Shown: positions 33,292 through 41,558 of the stretch, piece by piece | Layout of the letters: each line of letters starts with the position of its first letter | Numbering within the stretch: the stretch's first letter is position 1 | Assembly (NCBI GenBank): GCA_005223185.1 | Contig: NJBN01000003.1 | Span: forward strand, 62,001 to 126,000 | DNA: 64,000 nt | DNA from: a candidate division LCP-89 bacterium B3_LCP | GTDB lineage: Bacteria; Electryoneota; B3-LCP | Direction of reading: 5' to 3' | Program-made: the position numbers and the translations under genes | The notes under the pieces: model-generated | What the model was told of the DNA's origin: nothing | Database searches by the model: none | What the model saw: the letters and a program-made list of their open reading frames with translations, nothing else

Positions 33292-35025
33292 CTATTTCAG
33301 CAACACCAATTTCTGAGTTTGTATATAATTCCCCACGGTCATTCTGGCGAAGTAGATGCCGGAGGGCAGATTTGATCCGTTGAAGGTGATGTTGTGAGTG
33401 CCGGGGGGGTAAATGCGGGTCGACGCAAGATCGACCCCTACGCGGGAACCGGCTATATCAAATACTTCCAGATTAACCAAACCCGCAACTGGCAGAGAGA
33501 AGCTGATAACAGTGGTGGGGTTGAAAGGGTTTGGGTGCGGAGAACATAATTGAAGGAATTCGGGATTCATGAACACTGAGTTTTCCGTTGGACCTCCACA
33601 AAGATCACTTTGATTAAAGTAAAAAACACCTATATCTGCAACGGTTCTATCCGGATCTAAAGGACTTGCAGGATTTCCGGCGTCAATGCAGGGACTACCC
33701 GCCTGCAAATGGAAATCGGCTGCTGCAGGATCGACGAACAGCGGATCGAGGAAAATATTACTGAATCTGTCGCAGGAATCACCATTGGCATTCACATAAT
33801 TGATAATCTCAAAACCAAGCGGCTGAGGGCCAACGAAATTCCCGCCCGGATTATTATGAAAATCGTTAAAGATAAAATATCCCCGTGGGATATCATTGTC
33901 ATAATAATAGATGCCGCCTTCTCCCTGGTTATCGGCGATAATTGAATTGCTGATGGTATCGGTAGGCCAACTGCTGATTAAAAAGATACCACCGGCCGTC
34001 TCCTCGGCATAATTATCAACAATGGTACATTTGTCAATCCGTAAGTTAGAGCCGCTAGTGCTGATACCGCCGGCGTCAGCGGCTGAATTGCCGCTTATGA
34101 GACAATCAGTTATTCTCGAACCTCCACTACACAACAATATGCCTCCGCCAGTACCATCTGTGACATTATCAGAGATATTACATCTCTCGATTATAACATC
34201 GCCCGACTCTTCATCAATGGCTATCCCTGCGCCGCACGAGGAGGCATAGTTATTTGTAATTGTACAGTTTATCAGCTTGATTCTGTTAGAATGACTACCT
34301 ACGAACCCTGCGCCCCAACCTCCCACATTTCCGCTTATTTCGCAGCCTGTCACAATAATAGAAGATTCACCACAGCCAAGTCCACCGCCCGGACCAGAGT
34401 TACCGGATATGATGCAATCCTTTATAAAGGCTTCACAGCTATAGAAACACATTCCAGAGCCATCCCAGTCGCTGCTATTATTGCTTATTACGCATTCGAT
34501 GAATTTTGGGCGAGCGCGATAAATCGGATAACTCCCGGTGCCGTACACGCCTCCGCCATGAGCCTCTGCGTAATTACCGGTTATTGTGCAATTCCGGAAA
34601 ATCGGATTGCAGCGATCAAGCAGCACTCCGCCGCCACAGTTATCAGGCCAGTCGCCTTCGGCAATCCCACCGGTAATCAGGACATATACCATCCTGCCGG
34701 CATCATCTGCGCTGTCATGGAATTTGATTCCTCCCCATGTGATTCCTCCAGCCTGTGGCATGAATACAATGCTGTCATCCGCTGTTCCGACGGCATCCAA
34801 ACGCCCCTTTATTTCGAACCCGTAATAACTCGAGAAAAGGAATTGTGCTCCTGGTTCTATGATCAGCGATTCATCCACACCCACAAATATATCACCGTCC
34901 ACAATATATGTTGTATCCTCCAGTGTCCCGCTTAAAGCGCCGTAAATGTGGATCTGACCTTGTGATTCTCCTATGATTACGAAAACTGCTATCAAACTCA
35001 AAAAAGGAAAAGCGATCCGTCTCAT
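33292..35025 (-). CDS. Secreted right-handed beta-helix protein with T9SS sorting domain
   Basis: The 577-residue protein has a signal peptide (about 1-23, ending GESQGQ) and a parallel beta-helix of short repeats such as ITGNYAEAHGGGVYG, GNSGPGGGLGCGESS and SDNVTDGTGGGILL, which resemble polymorphic outer-membrane and pectate-lyase-like coils. A segment DADPDRTVADIGVFYFN-like (SPLDPDRTVADIG) precedes the sorting domain NPFNPTTVISFSLP ... LVLLK. The sorting domain contains the palindrome 33417-33437. It is flanked by the direct duplication 32617-33290/35253-35926. A binding or glycan-cleaving role is possible, but no catalytic site is recognised. Confidence 0.83.
   Translation of the reverse strand: MRRIAFPFLSLIAVFVIIGESQGQIHIYGALSGTLEDTTYIVDGDIFVGVDESLIIEPGAQFLFSSYYGFEIKGRLDAVGTADDSIVFMPQAGGITWGGIKFHDSADDAGRMVYVLITGGIAEGDWPDNCGGGVLLDRCNPIFRNCTITGNYAEAHGGGVYGTGSYPIYRARPKFIECVISNNSSDWDGSGMCFYSCEAFIKDCIISGNSGPGGGLGCGESSIIVTGCEISGNVGGWGAGFVGSHSNRIKLINCTITNNYASSCGAGIAIDEESGDVIIERCNISDNVTDGTGGGILLCSGGSRITDCLISGNSAADAGGISTSGSNLRIDKCTIVDNYAEETAGGIFLISSWPTDTISNSIIADNQGEGGIYYYDNDIPRGYFIFNDFHNNPGGNFVGPQPLGFEIINYVNANGDSCDRFSNIFLDPLFVDPAAADFHLQAGSPCIDAGNPASPLDPDRTVADIGVFYFNQSDLCGGPTENSVFMNPEFLQLCSPHPNPFNPTTVISFSLPVAGLVNLEVFDIAGSRVGVDLASTRIYPPGTHNITFNGSNLPSGIYFARMTVGNYIQTQKLVLLK
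33417..33437. repeat. Palindrome inside a T9SS sorting domain (GGGTCGACGC type)
   Basis: Identical to 30588-30608 and at the same codons of the sorting domain. Confidence 0.75.
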
Positions 35026-35053
35026 TATTTAATCTCCTGTAGTATAGCGTATC

Positions 35054-35648
35054 CTATTTTAGTAGCAACAATTTTTTAGTTTGCTTAAATTCCCCGGCGT
35101 TCATAACGGCAAAATACACGCCGCTCGTGAATCCCGATGCATCCCAGGTTACTTCGTGCACCCCCGCACCTCGCCAGCCGTTAACCAATTCACTTACCAG
35201 GCGGCCGGAAATGTCATAGATGCACAGGTTGACAATACTTGCATCTGGCAGCTTGTACATCGACGCCATGTGCCCTCCCGGGAGTATCGCAGAATCCTGT
35301 TTCCAAAGGATCAGCCGGGTCTGCAATATTTATGATACGAAGGCCAGCGTAATTACATGCCACATAAGCATAATCGCCGTTTATGACAACATCGTAGCAA
35401 TAATTCGGAGTTAAGCAATGACCCGTTTCCACAGGACGATTAGGGATTGAAATATCCACTACCCTCAAACCGGTGCTGGCTACATACGCGTAATCACCGG
35501 ATACGGCAACATCTTTAGTTGAGAGCCAATGGGCGTAAATACGACTTATCATGGTCACATTCAAACTGTCCTGAGCGTATAATCCACCAGCAAGTAGCAG
35601 GATTATAAGTCCTGCATAAAGGATCAAATGAAGAGAAGTGCGGTTCAT
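35054..35648 (-). pseudogene. Truncated LVIVD gene joined out of frame to a T9SS sorting domain
   Basis: The 5' part (35648 to about 35253) encodes a signal peptide and about three LVIVD repeats, close to the first 132 residues of the gene at 30463-33012. It then shifts frame at DTPGRAHGVDVQ, and the 3' part (to 35054) encodes a sorting domain beginning YKLPDASIVNLCIYDISGRL in another frame. No NPFNP strand is left. The gene looks like an internal deletion or recombination product, so a functional protein is unlikely. Confidence 0.8.
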
Positions 35649-35682
35649 CTTAAAACCTCCTTATGAAAGCACTGTATAGGAC

Positions 35683-35711
35683 AATATAAGATACTTTTTA
35701 CAAAAAGTCAA
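35683..35711 (-). promoter_or_regulatory. Promoter of the truncated LVIVD gene
   Basis: On the minus strand TTGACT (35706-35711), 17 bases, TATATT (35683-35688); identical core to 33047-33075. It may also drive the beta-helix gene downstream, which has no promoter of its own that I can see. Confidence 0.75.
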
Positions 35712-35750
35712 TAGCCTGAAGGAAATTTTGTGAGATTTTTTCAGAATAAA

Positions 35751-35844
35751 CGATCCCCCCTTAATCCCCCCTTGGAAAAAAAGGGGGGCTCGCGGATTGC
35801 CCTCTTACTCGAGGGGGGTGTCCCGCCTGGGCGGGGCGGGGGGA
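35751..35844. repeat. GC-rich palindromic repeat (DUF559-associated type)
   Basis: Nearly identical to 33119-33211 as part of the same segmental duplication. Confidence 0.75.
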
Positions 35845-35871
35845 TAAAAAAAGCGGGGGAAGCACCCCCGC
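35845..35871 (-). terminator. Rho-independent terminator of the CxxCH T9SS gene
   Basis: On the minus strand GCGGGGG pairs with CCCCCGC, followed by a run of seven T, 55 bases after the stop at 35926. Confidence 0.85.
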
Positions 35872-35925
35872 CCTACGGCTTACGTCCATTCCTTTCTGAC
35901 AGGCAGGAATGCCTATCCTCCCCAA

Positions 35926-37185
35926 CTACTTCGTCAATACCATCTTGCCTGTAGCGCTGAATTCGCCAGCACTCAAGCTGTACAGATATACACCGGATGA
36001 CAGGTCCGAAGCATCGAAGGTGACTTCGTGGACACCTGCATTGCGGTACCCATCGACCAAAGTGGACATCAGACGACCGCTGACGTCATACACGTTCAGC
36101 AGCACTTTCGACCCTTCTGGCAGAGCAAAGCTGATGTTGGTTGTGGGGTTGAAGGGGTTGGGATAGGCGCCCATAACTTCAAACTGCTGCGGTATAGTAT
36201 AGTCAACCTGGGTTGTAGAAATCTGGTCGAACGGGTTCGGTGCATGCAACGGCAGGTTTCCTTCAAAGTCAAAACCGGAATCAGCAGCGCTGGCTTTCGT
36301 CCATGCGAAAGAAGCCTCTTCCCAGATTACATCAGGAAGAACGCCGGTACGTACGAACCATTCATAATTACCACCGGGCCAGCTTCCCTGTACAGGATAG
36401 AAGTTATCCGGACGGTTGATCGCCCAGCCGGGCTGGTAGTTTGTCAGTGCGCGTGAGATCAACAAGGTCGGTGTTCCACCTTCGTATTCTGAATCAACCC
36501 AGACATCGCCATTCAAAACCTGGCCGCTGGTGTTCTGCGCATAGACACCCCACAAGAGGTTACCGCCACCCGCCGGAACCGGCGAACCGCCGTTTAACCA
36601 GGTATCGATAGTCCAACTGGGATAACTGGCAGCTGCAGGGACAACTTCGGTAGCAACGTAGATATAGTCACCTGTAGTGCCTCCAGCGTTGTCAGCGGCA
36701 TTTCCGGCAAAGTAGAAGGTTGCATCATCAGATCCTGTTGGTGCAGTCCAGTCGAAAGACCAGCTTCCGGATGCAGGCGTCCCGGCATAAGTACCGGTAT
36801 TCGTGTGCATTATTACATCCATCGGCAGGAAGGGATTTAACTGGGTGTTTACCGGATCAGAAACCGATAGATCTCCCGCGGTCTGCTCTAATGGATCCAG
36901 CGCAGTGATCTGGAATCCCCAGCGCATTGCTTGAGGATCAGCCACAGTCAAAGTTAATGGATAAACTGTTCCAGGAGTATAGGAAGCGGGCAAACCACTG
37001 ACAGTAATGCTACCGGCACCAGAATTAACAGGAAAAGTACTATGACATTGGGTGCAGTTGGCATTATTTGGTGGACTACCGGTCCAGTTGTTATTGGGTC
37101 CGTTGGGGCTGGCTTGAATGTCTGCTGACCAGAAACCTATTGTCAGCACTGCCAAACCCAGTAGAATTGTGGTAATCGCTTTCAC
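35926..37185 (-). CDS. Secreted CxxCH-containing protein with T9SS sorting domain
   Basis: The roughly 419-residue protein has a signal peptide, then PPNNANCTQCHSTFPVNSGAGS with a c-type heme motif CTQCH near residue 45, then a beta-sandwich region (ASYTPGTVYPLTLTVADPQAMRWGFQI) like Reeler or choice-of-anchor V domains. A second domain has NLLWGVYAQNTSGQVL, shared with the M28 peptidase protein. It ends in NPFNPTTNISFALP ... KMVLTK. GGAGG lies just upstream of GTG 37185, so this start is preferred over ATGs at 37197 and 37212. Surface electron transfer is possible but heme attachment is not proven. Confidence 0.75.
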   Translation of the reverse strand: MKAITTILLGLAVLTIGFWSADIQASPNGPNNNWTGSPPNNANCTQCHSTFPVNSGAGSITVSGLPASYTPGTVYPLTLTVADPQAMRWGFQITALDPLEQTAGDLSVSDPVNTQLNPFLPMDVIMHTNTGTYAGTPASGSWSFDWTAPTGSDDATFYFAGNAADNAGGTTGDYIYVATEVVPAAASYPSWTIDTWLNGGSPVPAGGGNLLWGVYAQNTSGQVLNGDVWVDSEYEGGTPTLLISRALTNYQPGWAINRPDNFYPVQGSWPGGNYEWFVRTGVLPDVIWEEASFAWTKASAADSGFDFEGNLPLHAPNPFDQISTTQVDYTIPQQFEVMGAYPNPFNPTTNISFALPEGSKVLLNVYDVSGRLMSTLVDGYRNAGVHEVTFDASDLSSGVYLYSLSAGEFSATGKMVLTK

Positions 37186-37302
37186 GTAAACCTCCATTTG
37201 ATTCGATTTCATCTATTTAGTCGTAGTCATATTTTAATCATATGAGCTTTGAACTAATTACGAAATCGAATTTGCAAATGTTTGACCTTAGCAAAATTTT
37301 AA

Positions 37303-37331
37303 TAAAAAAAGGCGGGGGAATCACCCCCGCC
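37303..37331 (-). terminator. Rho-independent terminator of the LVIVD gene at 37366
   Basis: On the minus strand GGCGGGGG pairs with CCCCCGCC, followed by TTTTTTTATT. Confidence 0.85.
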
Positions 37332-37365
37332 CTACGGTTATCGGTTTATGGTGCACGGTCAATGG

Positions 37366-39546
37366 TTACTTCATCAACACCAACTTCTGTGTCTGGGTGA
37401 AATCGCCTATTTCCAAACGCACAAAGTATATTCCCGATGCTAAACCTGTCCCATCGAAGAGTATGTTGTGCGTGCCGGGGGGATATTGACGGGTCGGCGC
37501 AAGACCGACCCCTACGCGCTTACCACCAATATCAAACACATCCAAATTTACCAAACTCGCAACCGGTAGAGAGAAACTGATGACGGTGGTGGGGTTGAAG
37601 GGATTGGGATAGGGATACATCAGAGAGTATGCCAACGGTAAATCGATCGTCCTATCTTGTTCAACTGGCGTTGCATCAAAGCAGCTGTATATTGCGAAGC
37701 AGGACCCTTCTGCGACATAAGCCAGACTATCTGAGATCAGAATACCTTCCGCAGTACCAGAAGTATAGTAGTAACCGCTGAGTTCCGGTTCGGTTGGATC
37801 TGTAACATCGAAGATGCGCAAACCTGCCCAATTATCCGCTAAGCATACGTGATTATCCGCAAGCAATCCTACACTCGTGGCGTAACCGGGCGTTTCATGC
37901 CACCCTATTTCAATCGGTGCAGCAGGATTTGCGACGTCAAATACCGTTAAACCGGCAAACCCATCTGCCACATAAGCATAATTGCCATCGATAGCTACAT
38001 CCATGGCGTATTCAGATGTTAATACACTGCTTACATAAAGCGGCGCTGCCGGATCGGTAATATCAGCGATATATAATCCACCATAATAACCATCAGCGAT
38101 ATAAATGTATGGATAATGGACGGCTATTCCTTCAGTAAATCCGGTAGTACTCAGAAACCCGGCAGTGAGTGGCGACGCGGGATCGGCAATAGAGACCACC
38201 TGAAGCCCTCCATCCTGAGCGGCTACAAAAGCGTAATCGCCATAGATTTCTACATCTACTGCGCACCCCGGGAGTGAACACACACTAATTCCCTCTGGAT
38301 TGGTCGGATCTGAAACTGACAAGACCAATAAGCCGGAATCAGCATTGGCAACGTACGCATAGTCCTGCTCAATAGCCACGTCATAAGCGGATTGAGTGAG
38401 GGGATAATTGGCGACCGAATCCGGATTCGATGGATGAGTGATGTTAACTATCAACACTCCCGCCGCTTCATTAACCCACTCCCTAATTCCGTTTGCGATA
38501 TAGGCGTAATTTTGGGATATATCTACCCCGCATGCCCATCCGGTGTTGCTACCACCAAACCAATCAATTAAATCCGGATTGCTGAGATTTGATATATCAA
38601 CCACTCCAACGCCACCAGGACCACCGACCAGATAACAATAAATATTTGTGGCATCAACGGCATTGATGACTGGTTCAATTTCTGTTTCTCCAATCTGATA
38701 CATATTTGCTGGATCGGCAACGCTGACTGTATGAAGTGTGTGACTTTGGCATAAGTAAGCTATGCTGTCGCAAACATGGACAGTCTTAGATGTATTCAAA
38801 GTCGAAAAGAATCCAACCTCCACAGGGATAATATTGGAGATATCAACTACACGGAGGCCACCTTCAAGAAGGAACATACTCGTAGCAGCATATAAGAAAT
38901 CACCAGAAACAACCAATTCTTCAGCCCCCCAACCCGTTCCTAACCTATAGGTTACCGCTGCATTGAGTGGATTGGACACATCTATTACCCACAACTCCCA
39001 GGGCGGAATAGTAGTGGCTACATATACATAATCACCTGCTGCTTCGACCTGTTTTGCGGATGGCACATCAACCGAATCCACTATCACGGGCGAAGACAAA
39101 TCGGAAATGTCTATAATCCATAAGCCATCATTATGGGACGTGACATAGGCATACGACCCTGAGACCGCGACATCATAAAAATTAACCCCCATAGTATCAC
39201 ACTGACCCAACATGGATGGATTTTCAGGATCAGTGATATCCACTATCCAGAGACCGCCATAGTAAGCAGCAATGCAGGCTATAGAATCTCCTATTAACTC
39301 AATATCCTTGGTCAATCCCCACCCTGCGAGATAGCTGACTTCAGACGGGTTTTCCGGATCGCTGATATCGACAACCTGGAATTCTCCTGATGCAGCGTAA
39401 GCATAATCACCAGTGATGGCGATATCATGTGCAGACTGCCAACCTGAATAGAGCTGGCCTATTTTCTCCATGTTCCAACTGCTCTGAGCCAGGGCATTCA
39501 CGGATGATAGCAGAACGCTGAACGCTATTAGACTTATCGTTTTCAT
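37366..39546 (-). CDS. Secreted LVIVD-repeat protein with T9SS sorting domain
   Basis: The 726-residue protein has a signal peptide (MKTISLIAFSVLLSSVNALAQ), about 14 LVIVD repeats with GDYAYVA...GLLVLSVSDPTNP patterns, and a sorting domain with NPFNPTTVISFSLP, RVGVGLAPTRQYPPGTH and LVLMK. ATG 39546 is chosen because it begins the signal peptide and follows GGAAAGAT; the frame from 39576 adds ten residues. The palindrome 37491-37511 forms part of the sorting domain. The ligand is unknown. Confidence 0.85.
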   Translation of the reverse strand: MKTISLIAFSVLLSSVNALAQSSWNMEKIGQLYSGWQSAHDIAITGDYAYAASGEFQVVDISDPENPSEVSYLAGWGLTKDIELIGDSIACIAAYYGGLWIVDITDPENPSMLGQCDTMGVNFYDVAVSGSYAYVTSHNDGLWIIDISDLSSPVIVDSVDVPSAKQVEAAGDYVYVATTIPPWELWVIDVSNPLNAAVTYRLGTGWGAEELVVSGDFLYAATSMFLLEGGLRVVDISNIIPVEVGFFSTLNTSKTVHVCDSIAYLCQSHTLHTVSVADPANMYQIGETEIEPVINAVDATNIYCYLVGGPGGVGVVDISNLSNPDLIDWFGGSNTGWACGVDISQNYAYIANGIREWVNEAAGVLIVNITHPSNPDSVANYPLTQSAYDVAIEQDYAYVANADSGLLVLSVSDPTNPEGISVCSLPGCAVDVEIYGDYAFVAAQDGGLQVVSIADPASPLTAGFLSTTGFTEGIAVHYPYIYIADGYYGGLYIADITDPAAPLYVSSVLTSEYAMDVAIDGNYAYVADGFAGLTVFDVANPAAPIEIGWHETPGYATSVGLLADNHVCLADNWAGLRIFDVTDPTEPELSGYYYTSGTAEGILISDSLAYVAEGSCFAIYSCFDATPVEQDRTIDLPLAYSLMYPYPNPFNPTTVISFSLPVASLVNLDVFDIGGKRVGVGLAPTRQYPPGTHNILFDGTGLASGIYFVRLEIGDFTQTQKLVLMK
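37491..37511. repeat. Palindrome inside a T9SS sorting domain (GGGTCGGCGC type)
   Basis: GGGTCGG and CCGACCC flank CGCAAGA; on the minus strand it falls within the codons for VGVGLAPTRQYP. Confidence 0.75.
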
Positions 39547-39610
39547 TTTATCTTTCCGATTAAGATACAGCAGCAACTAACGAACTTTGTCTTATCCCCT
39601 CCACGATCAA

Positions 39611-41284
39611 TTATTTCAGGAAAATCCCTTTGACAGTCTGAGTTTTTTCATCCGTAGTCAAGCGAAAGAATAGCAAACCTGAGGAAGCATTATCCGGCTT
39701 CCAATTTACCACATGCAAACCCGCAGGCTTAGTTTCCTGGATTAAGTCAGCAATTTTCCGACCCTGGACGTTATAGACTCCCAAATCCACTTTTGTTTGA
39801 GATGGTAACGAAAACGAGATAGATACGCTCGAGTTAAACGGATTGGGTACAGGTTGTCTAAGGGTCATTTCTGACACTATTTGACTTGTGGGATGCTTCA
39901 CAGCCAGAATGTCCCCTCCTCCCCAATGTATATCCTCGTCGGGGCTTGAAGGAGTCAAAGGCGAAGACCATGCCGAACCATCATAATACAAATCCATAGC
40001 ACGGTCAGACCATTCGCGAACACCCTGTAAACCTTCACCGATGGTAAAAGCCATCGCTACTTGCATTGTGTCATCTGGACTCATCGTGTAGGGCCCACAA
40101 GACAGCAGGTATCGATAATCCCAGACAGGTTCGCCCAGTTCGTTGGGACGGGGTAGAAACCTGCGACCGCCTGCTGAAAAGTGCGTGCCTTCCATGAAAC
40201 TGTATTTTTCCTCATCGTTTCCTGGATCGTTATTCCAATTCCACCATTGATGTGACCAGGGATTAGCAGTGGTATCAGTGGGACAGTACAACAGACAAGT
40301 ACCGCAAAATCCGGTAGCTGGTGGAGTTAAGTAACGCTCTCCGGTATCTTCCCAGGGATCGTTAGGATTGTCACCATCGTACATGTAGGAAAGCCCGCGT
40401 GGTAACAGATATCCTTGCAGGGGAATGCCGAAGGAATTGGTTAGCACCTGACCTTCGAAGACAGTACCTGCCTGACCGATCACGTCAGGTCCATTGGAGT
40501 CTTCCCAGAACCGATATTCATCATATATGCCATCGGGTTCCGCGAGATCTGGATCATATTGAGGATTAACCGGATCAATCCAGGGCCAGCCATAGGCATC
40601 ATAACCAGTTAGTCCATCACCATCCAGATCCATGGGATCGACCCAATCCCTGCGGTCTGAATCCGAATCAGCGCCATCTTCACCGTCGTAATCGACCCAA
40701 TCATCTATATGCGGTTCAGTCGGATCCAACTGGGTAACGTCATGATCGAAGCAGAAACCGAAGTACATCTCTTCTAGGGTGTATCCTCCGGTGTTGATGA
40801 TCAACAGTTCAAGACCGAAGAGATTGTGATATTCAACCGACGACCAGCTTAGATGACGTTCTTCGACACGCAAATCCAGAGGAAAATGGGTTGCCGATGC
40901 AAGCTCATCATCAAAGTAAACGATGACGTCCTGGTCGGATATCCCGGGCGCAACTGATAAGGGATCGTCCAGAGCCGCGTGCCATTCGTAATCTCCATAA
41001 TCAGCGTGCGTTACGTGGGGAATACCGGAAACCTTGGCACCTACCCAGAATCGCCCTTCCCAGAGATAATCAGAAGACTGCCCTCCGGGCCATTCCCATG
41101 AGGGTAGAGTGGCGTCAGGATCACCCCATCTACCAAAATTAGAGACCGCCGTCCAGATGTTGCCAGCATCTGTAACGACGTTTGCGTCCAAAGCTGGATC
41201 ACCGGCTTGAGCAGAGGTCAACAGCAGAATCAATCCAAGGATGATTGGGCTGGTTAGCAGCTTCATTCTTTTGAGGATATTCAT
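39611..41284 (-). CDS. Secreted T9SS protein of unknown function
   Basis: The 557-residue protein has a signal peptide (MNILKRMKLLTSPIILGL, ending SAQAGD), a body with many acidic Asp/Trp/Tyr residues including VDYDGEDGADSDSDRRDW and DGDGLTGYDAYGWP, which resemble calcium-binding loops, and a diverged sorting domain (NPFNSSVSISFSLP, then VKGIFLK). I do not recognise the main domain. ATG 41284 is chosen because AAAGGAG lies eight bases upstream; the longer frame starts at a GTG inside that site. A promoter is at 41312-41340, back to back with a truncated copy of the phage protease start. Confidence 0.75.
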   Translation of the reverse strand: MNILKRMKLLTSPIILGLILLLTSAQAGDPALDANVVTDAGNIWTAVSNFGRWGDPDATLPSWEWPGGQSSDYLWEGRFWVGAKVSGIPHVTHADYGDYEWHAALDDPLSVAPGISDQDVIVYFDDELASATHFPLDLRVEERHLSWSSVEYHNLFGLELLIINTGGYTLEEMYFGFCFDHDVTQLDPTEPHIDDWVDYDGEDGADSDSDRRDWVDPMDLDGDGLTGYDAYGWPWIDPVNPQYDPDLAEPDGIYDEYRFWEDSNGPDVIGQAGTVFEGQVLTNSFGIPLQGYLLPRGLSYMYDGDNPNDPWEDTGERYLTPPATGFCGTCLLYCPTDTTANPWSHQWWNWNNDPGNDEEKYSFMEGTHFSAGGRRFLPRPNELGEPVWDYRYLLSCGPYTMSPDDTMQVAMAFTIGEGLQGVREWSDRAMDLYYDGSAWSSPLTPSSPDEDIHWGGGDILAVKHPTSQIVSEMTLRQPVPNPFNSSVSISFSLPSQTKVDLGVYNVQGRKIADLIQETKPAGLHVVNWKPDNASSGLLFFRLTTDEKTQTVKGIFLK

Positions 41285-41311
41285 GATAATGACTCCTTTC
41301 ACAATATTCGC

Positions 41312-41340
41312 AATATACTACCCCACCCCACAAGAGTCAA
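41312..41340 (-). promoter_or_regulatory. Promoter of the T9SS gene ending at 39611
   Basis: On the minus strand TTGACT (41335-41340), 17 bases, TATATT (41312-41317). Confidence 0.8.
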
Positions 41341-41400
41341 CACAAAAAAAACAAATTTCCAAAAAATCAGGAGAACCACCATGATTCACCAAACACTATC
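41328..41400 (+). repeat. Duplicated leader and first codons of the phage protease gene (truncated copy)
   Basis: These 73 bases match 53880-53951: the -35 region, ACAAATTT, AGGAGAACCACC and ATGATTCACCAAACACTATC with the ATG at 41381. After seven codons the match ends and the frame runs into an unrelated 41401-41516 stretch. It is a broken second start of the protease-like gene. Confidence 0.85.
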
Positions 41401-41451
41401 CAACCACGGATACATAAAAAAGACGCACCAGTGTGCGCCTCACCATGTTAC

Positions 41452-41520
41452 GATCCCCCCTTACTCCCCCCTTGAAAAAAAAGGGGGGATTCCCGCCCAA
41501 GCGGGATAAAGGGATTACCC
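41452..41520. repeat. GC-rich palindromic repeat (DUF559-associated type)
   Basis: CCCCCCTTACTCCCCCC then TTGAAAAAAAAGGGGGG and a CCCGCCCAAGCGGG stem; a shorter member of the family at 3787 and 4350. Confidence 0.7.
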
Positions 41521-41558
41521 CTATCCAAATATTCCTTTCTGTTCTCTGTTTTCAGAAT

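Noticed and set aside
34291-34935. A long plus-strand open frame of 214 codons antisense to the beta-helix gene
   Set aside because: It is the shadow of a strongly supported T9SS gene and has no ribosome binding site or known motif; the same holds for other antisense frames such as 61028-61537 and 29597-29986.
41381-41516. A short open frame starting at the truncated protease start
   Set aside because: Only seven codons match the protease gene; the rest is repeat-derived sequence with no gene character.
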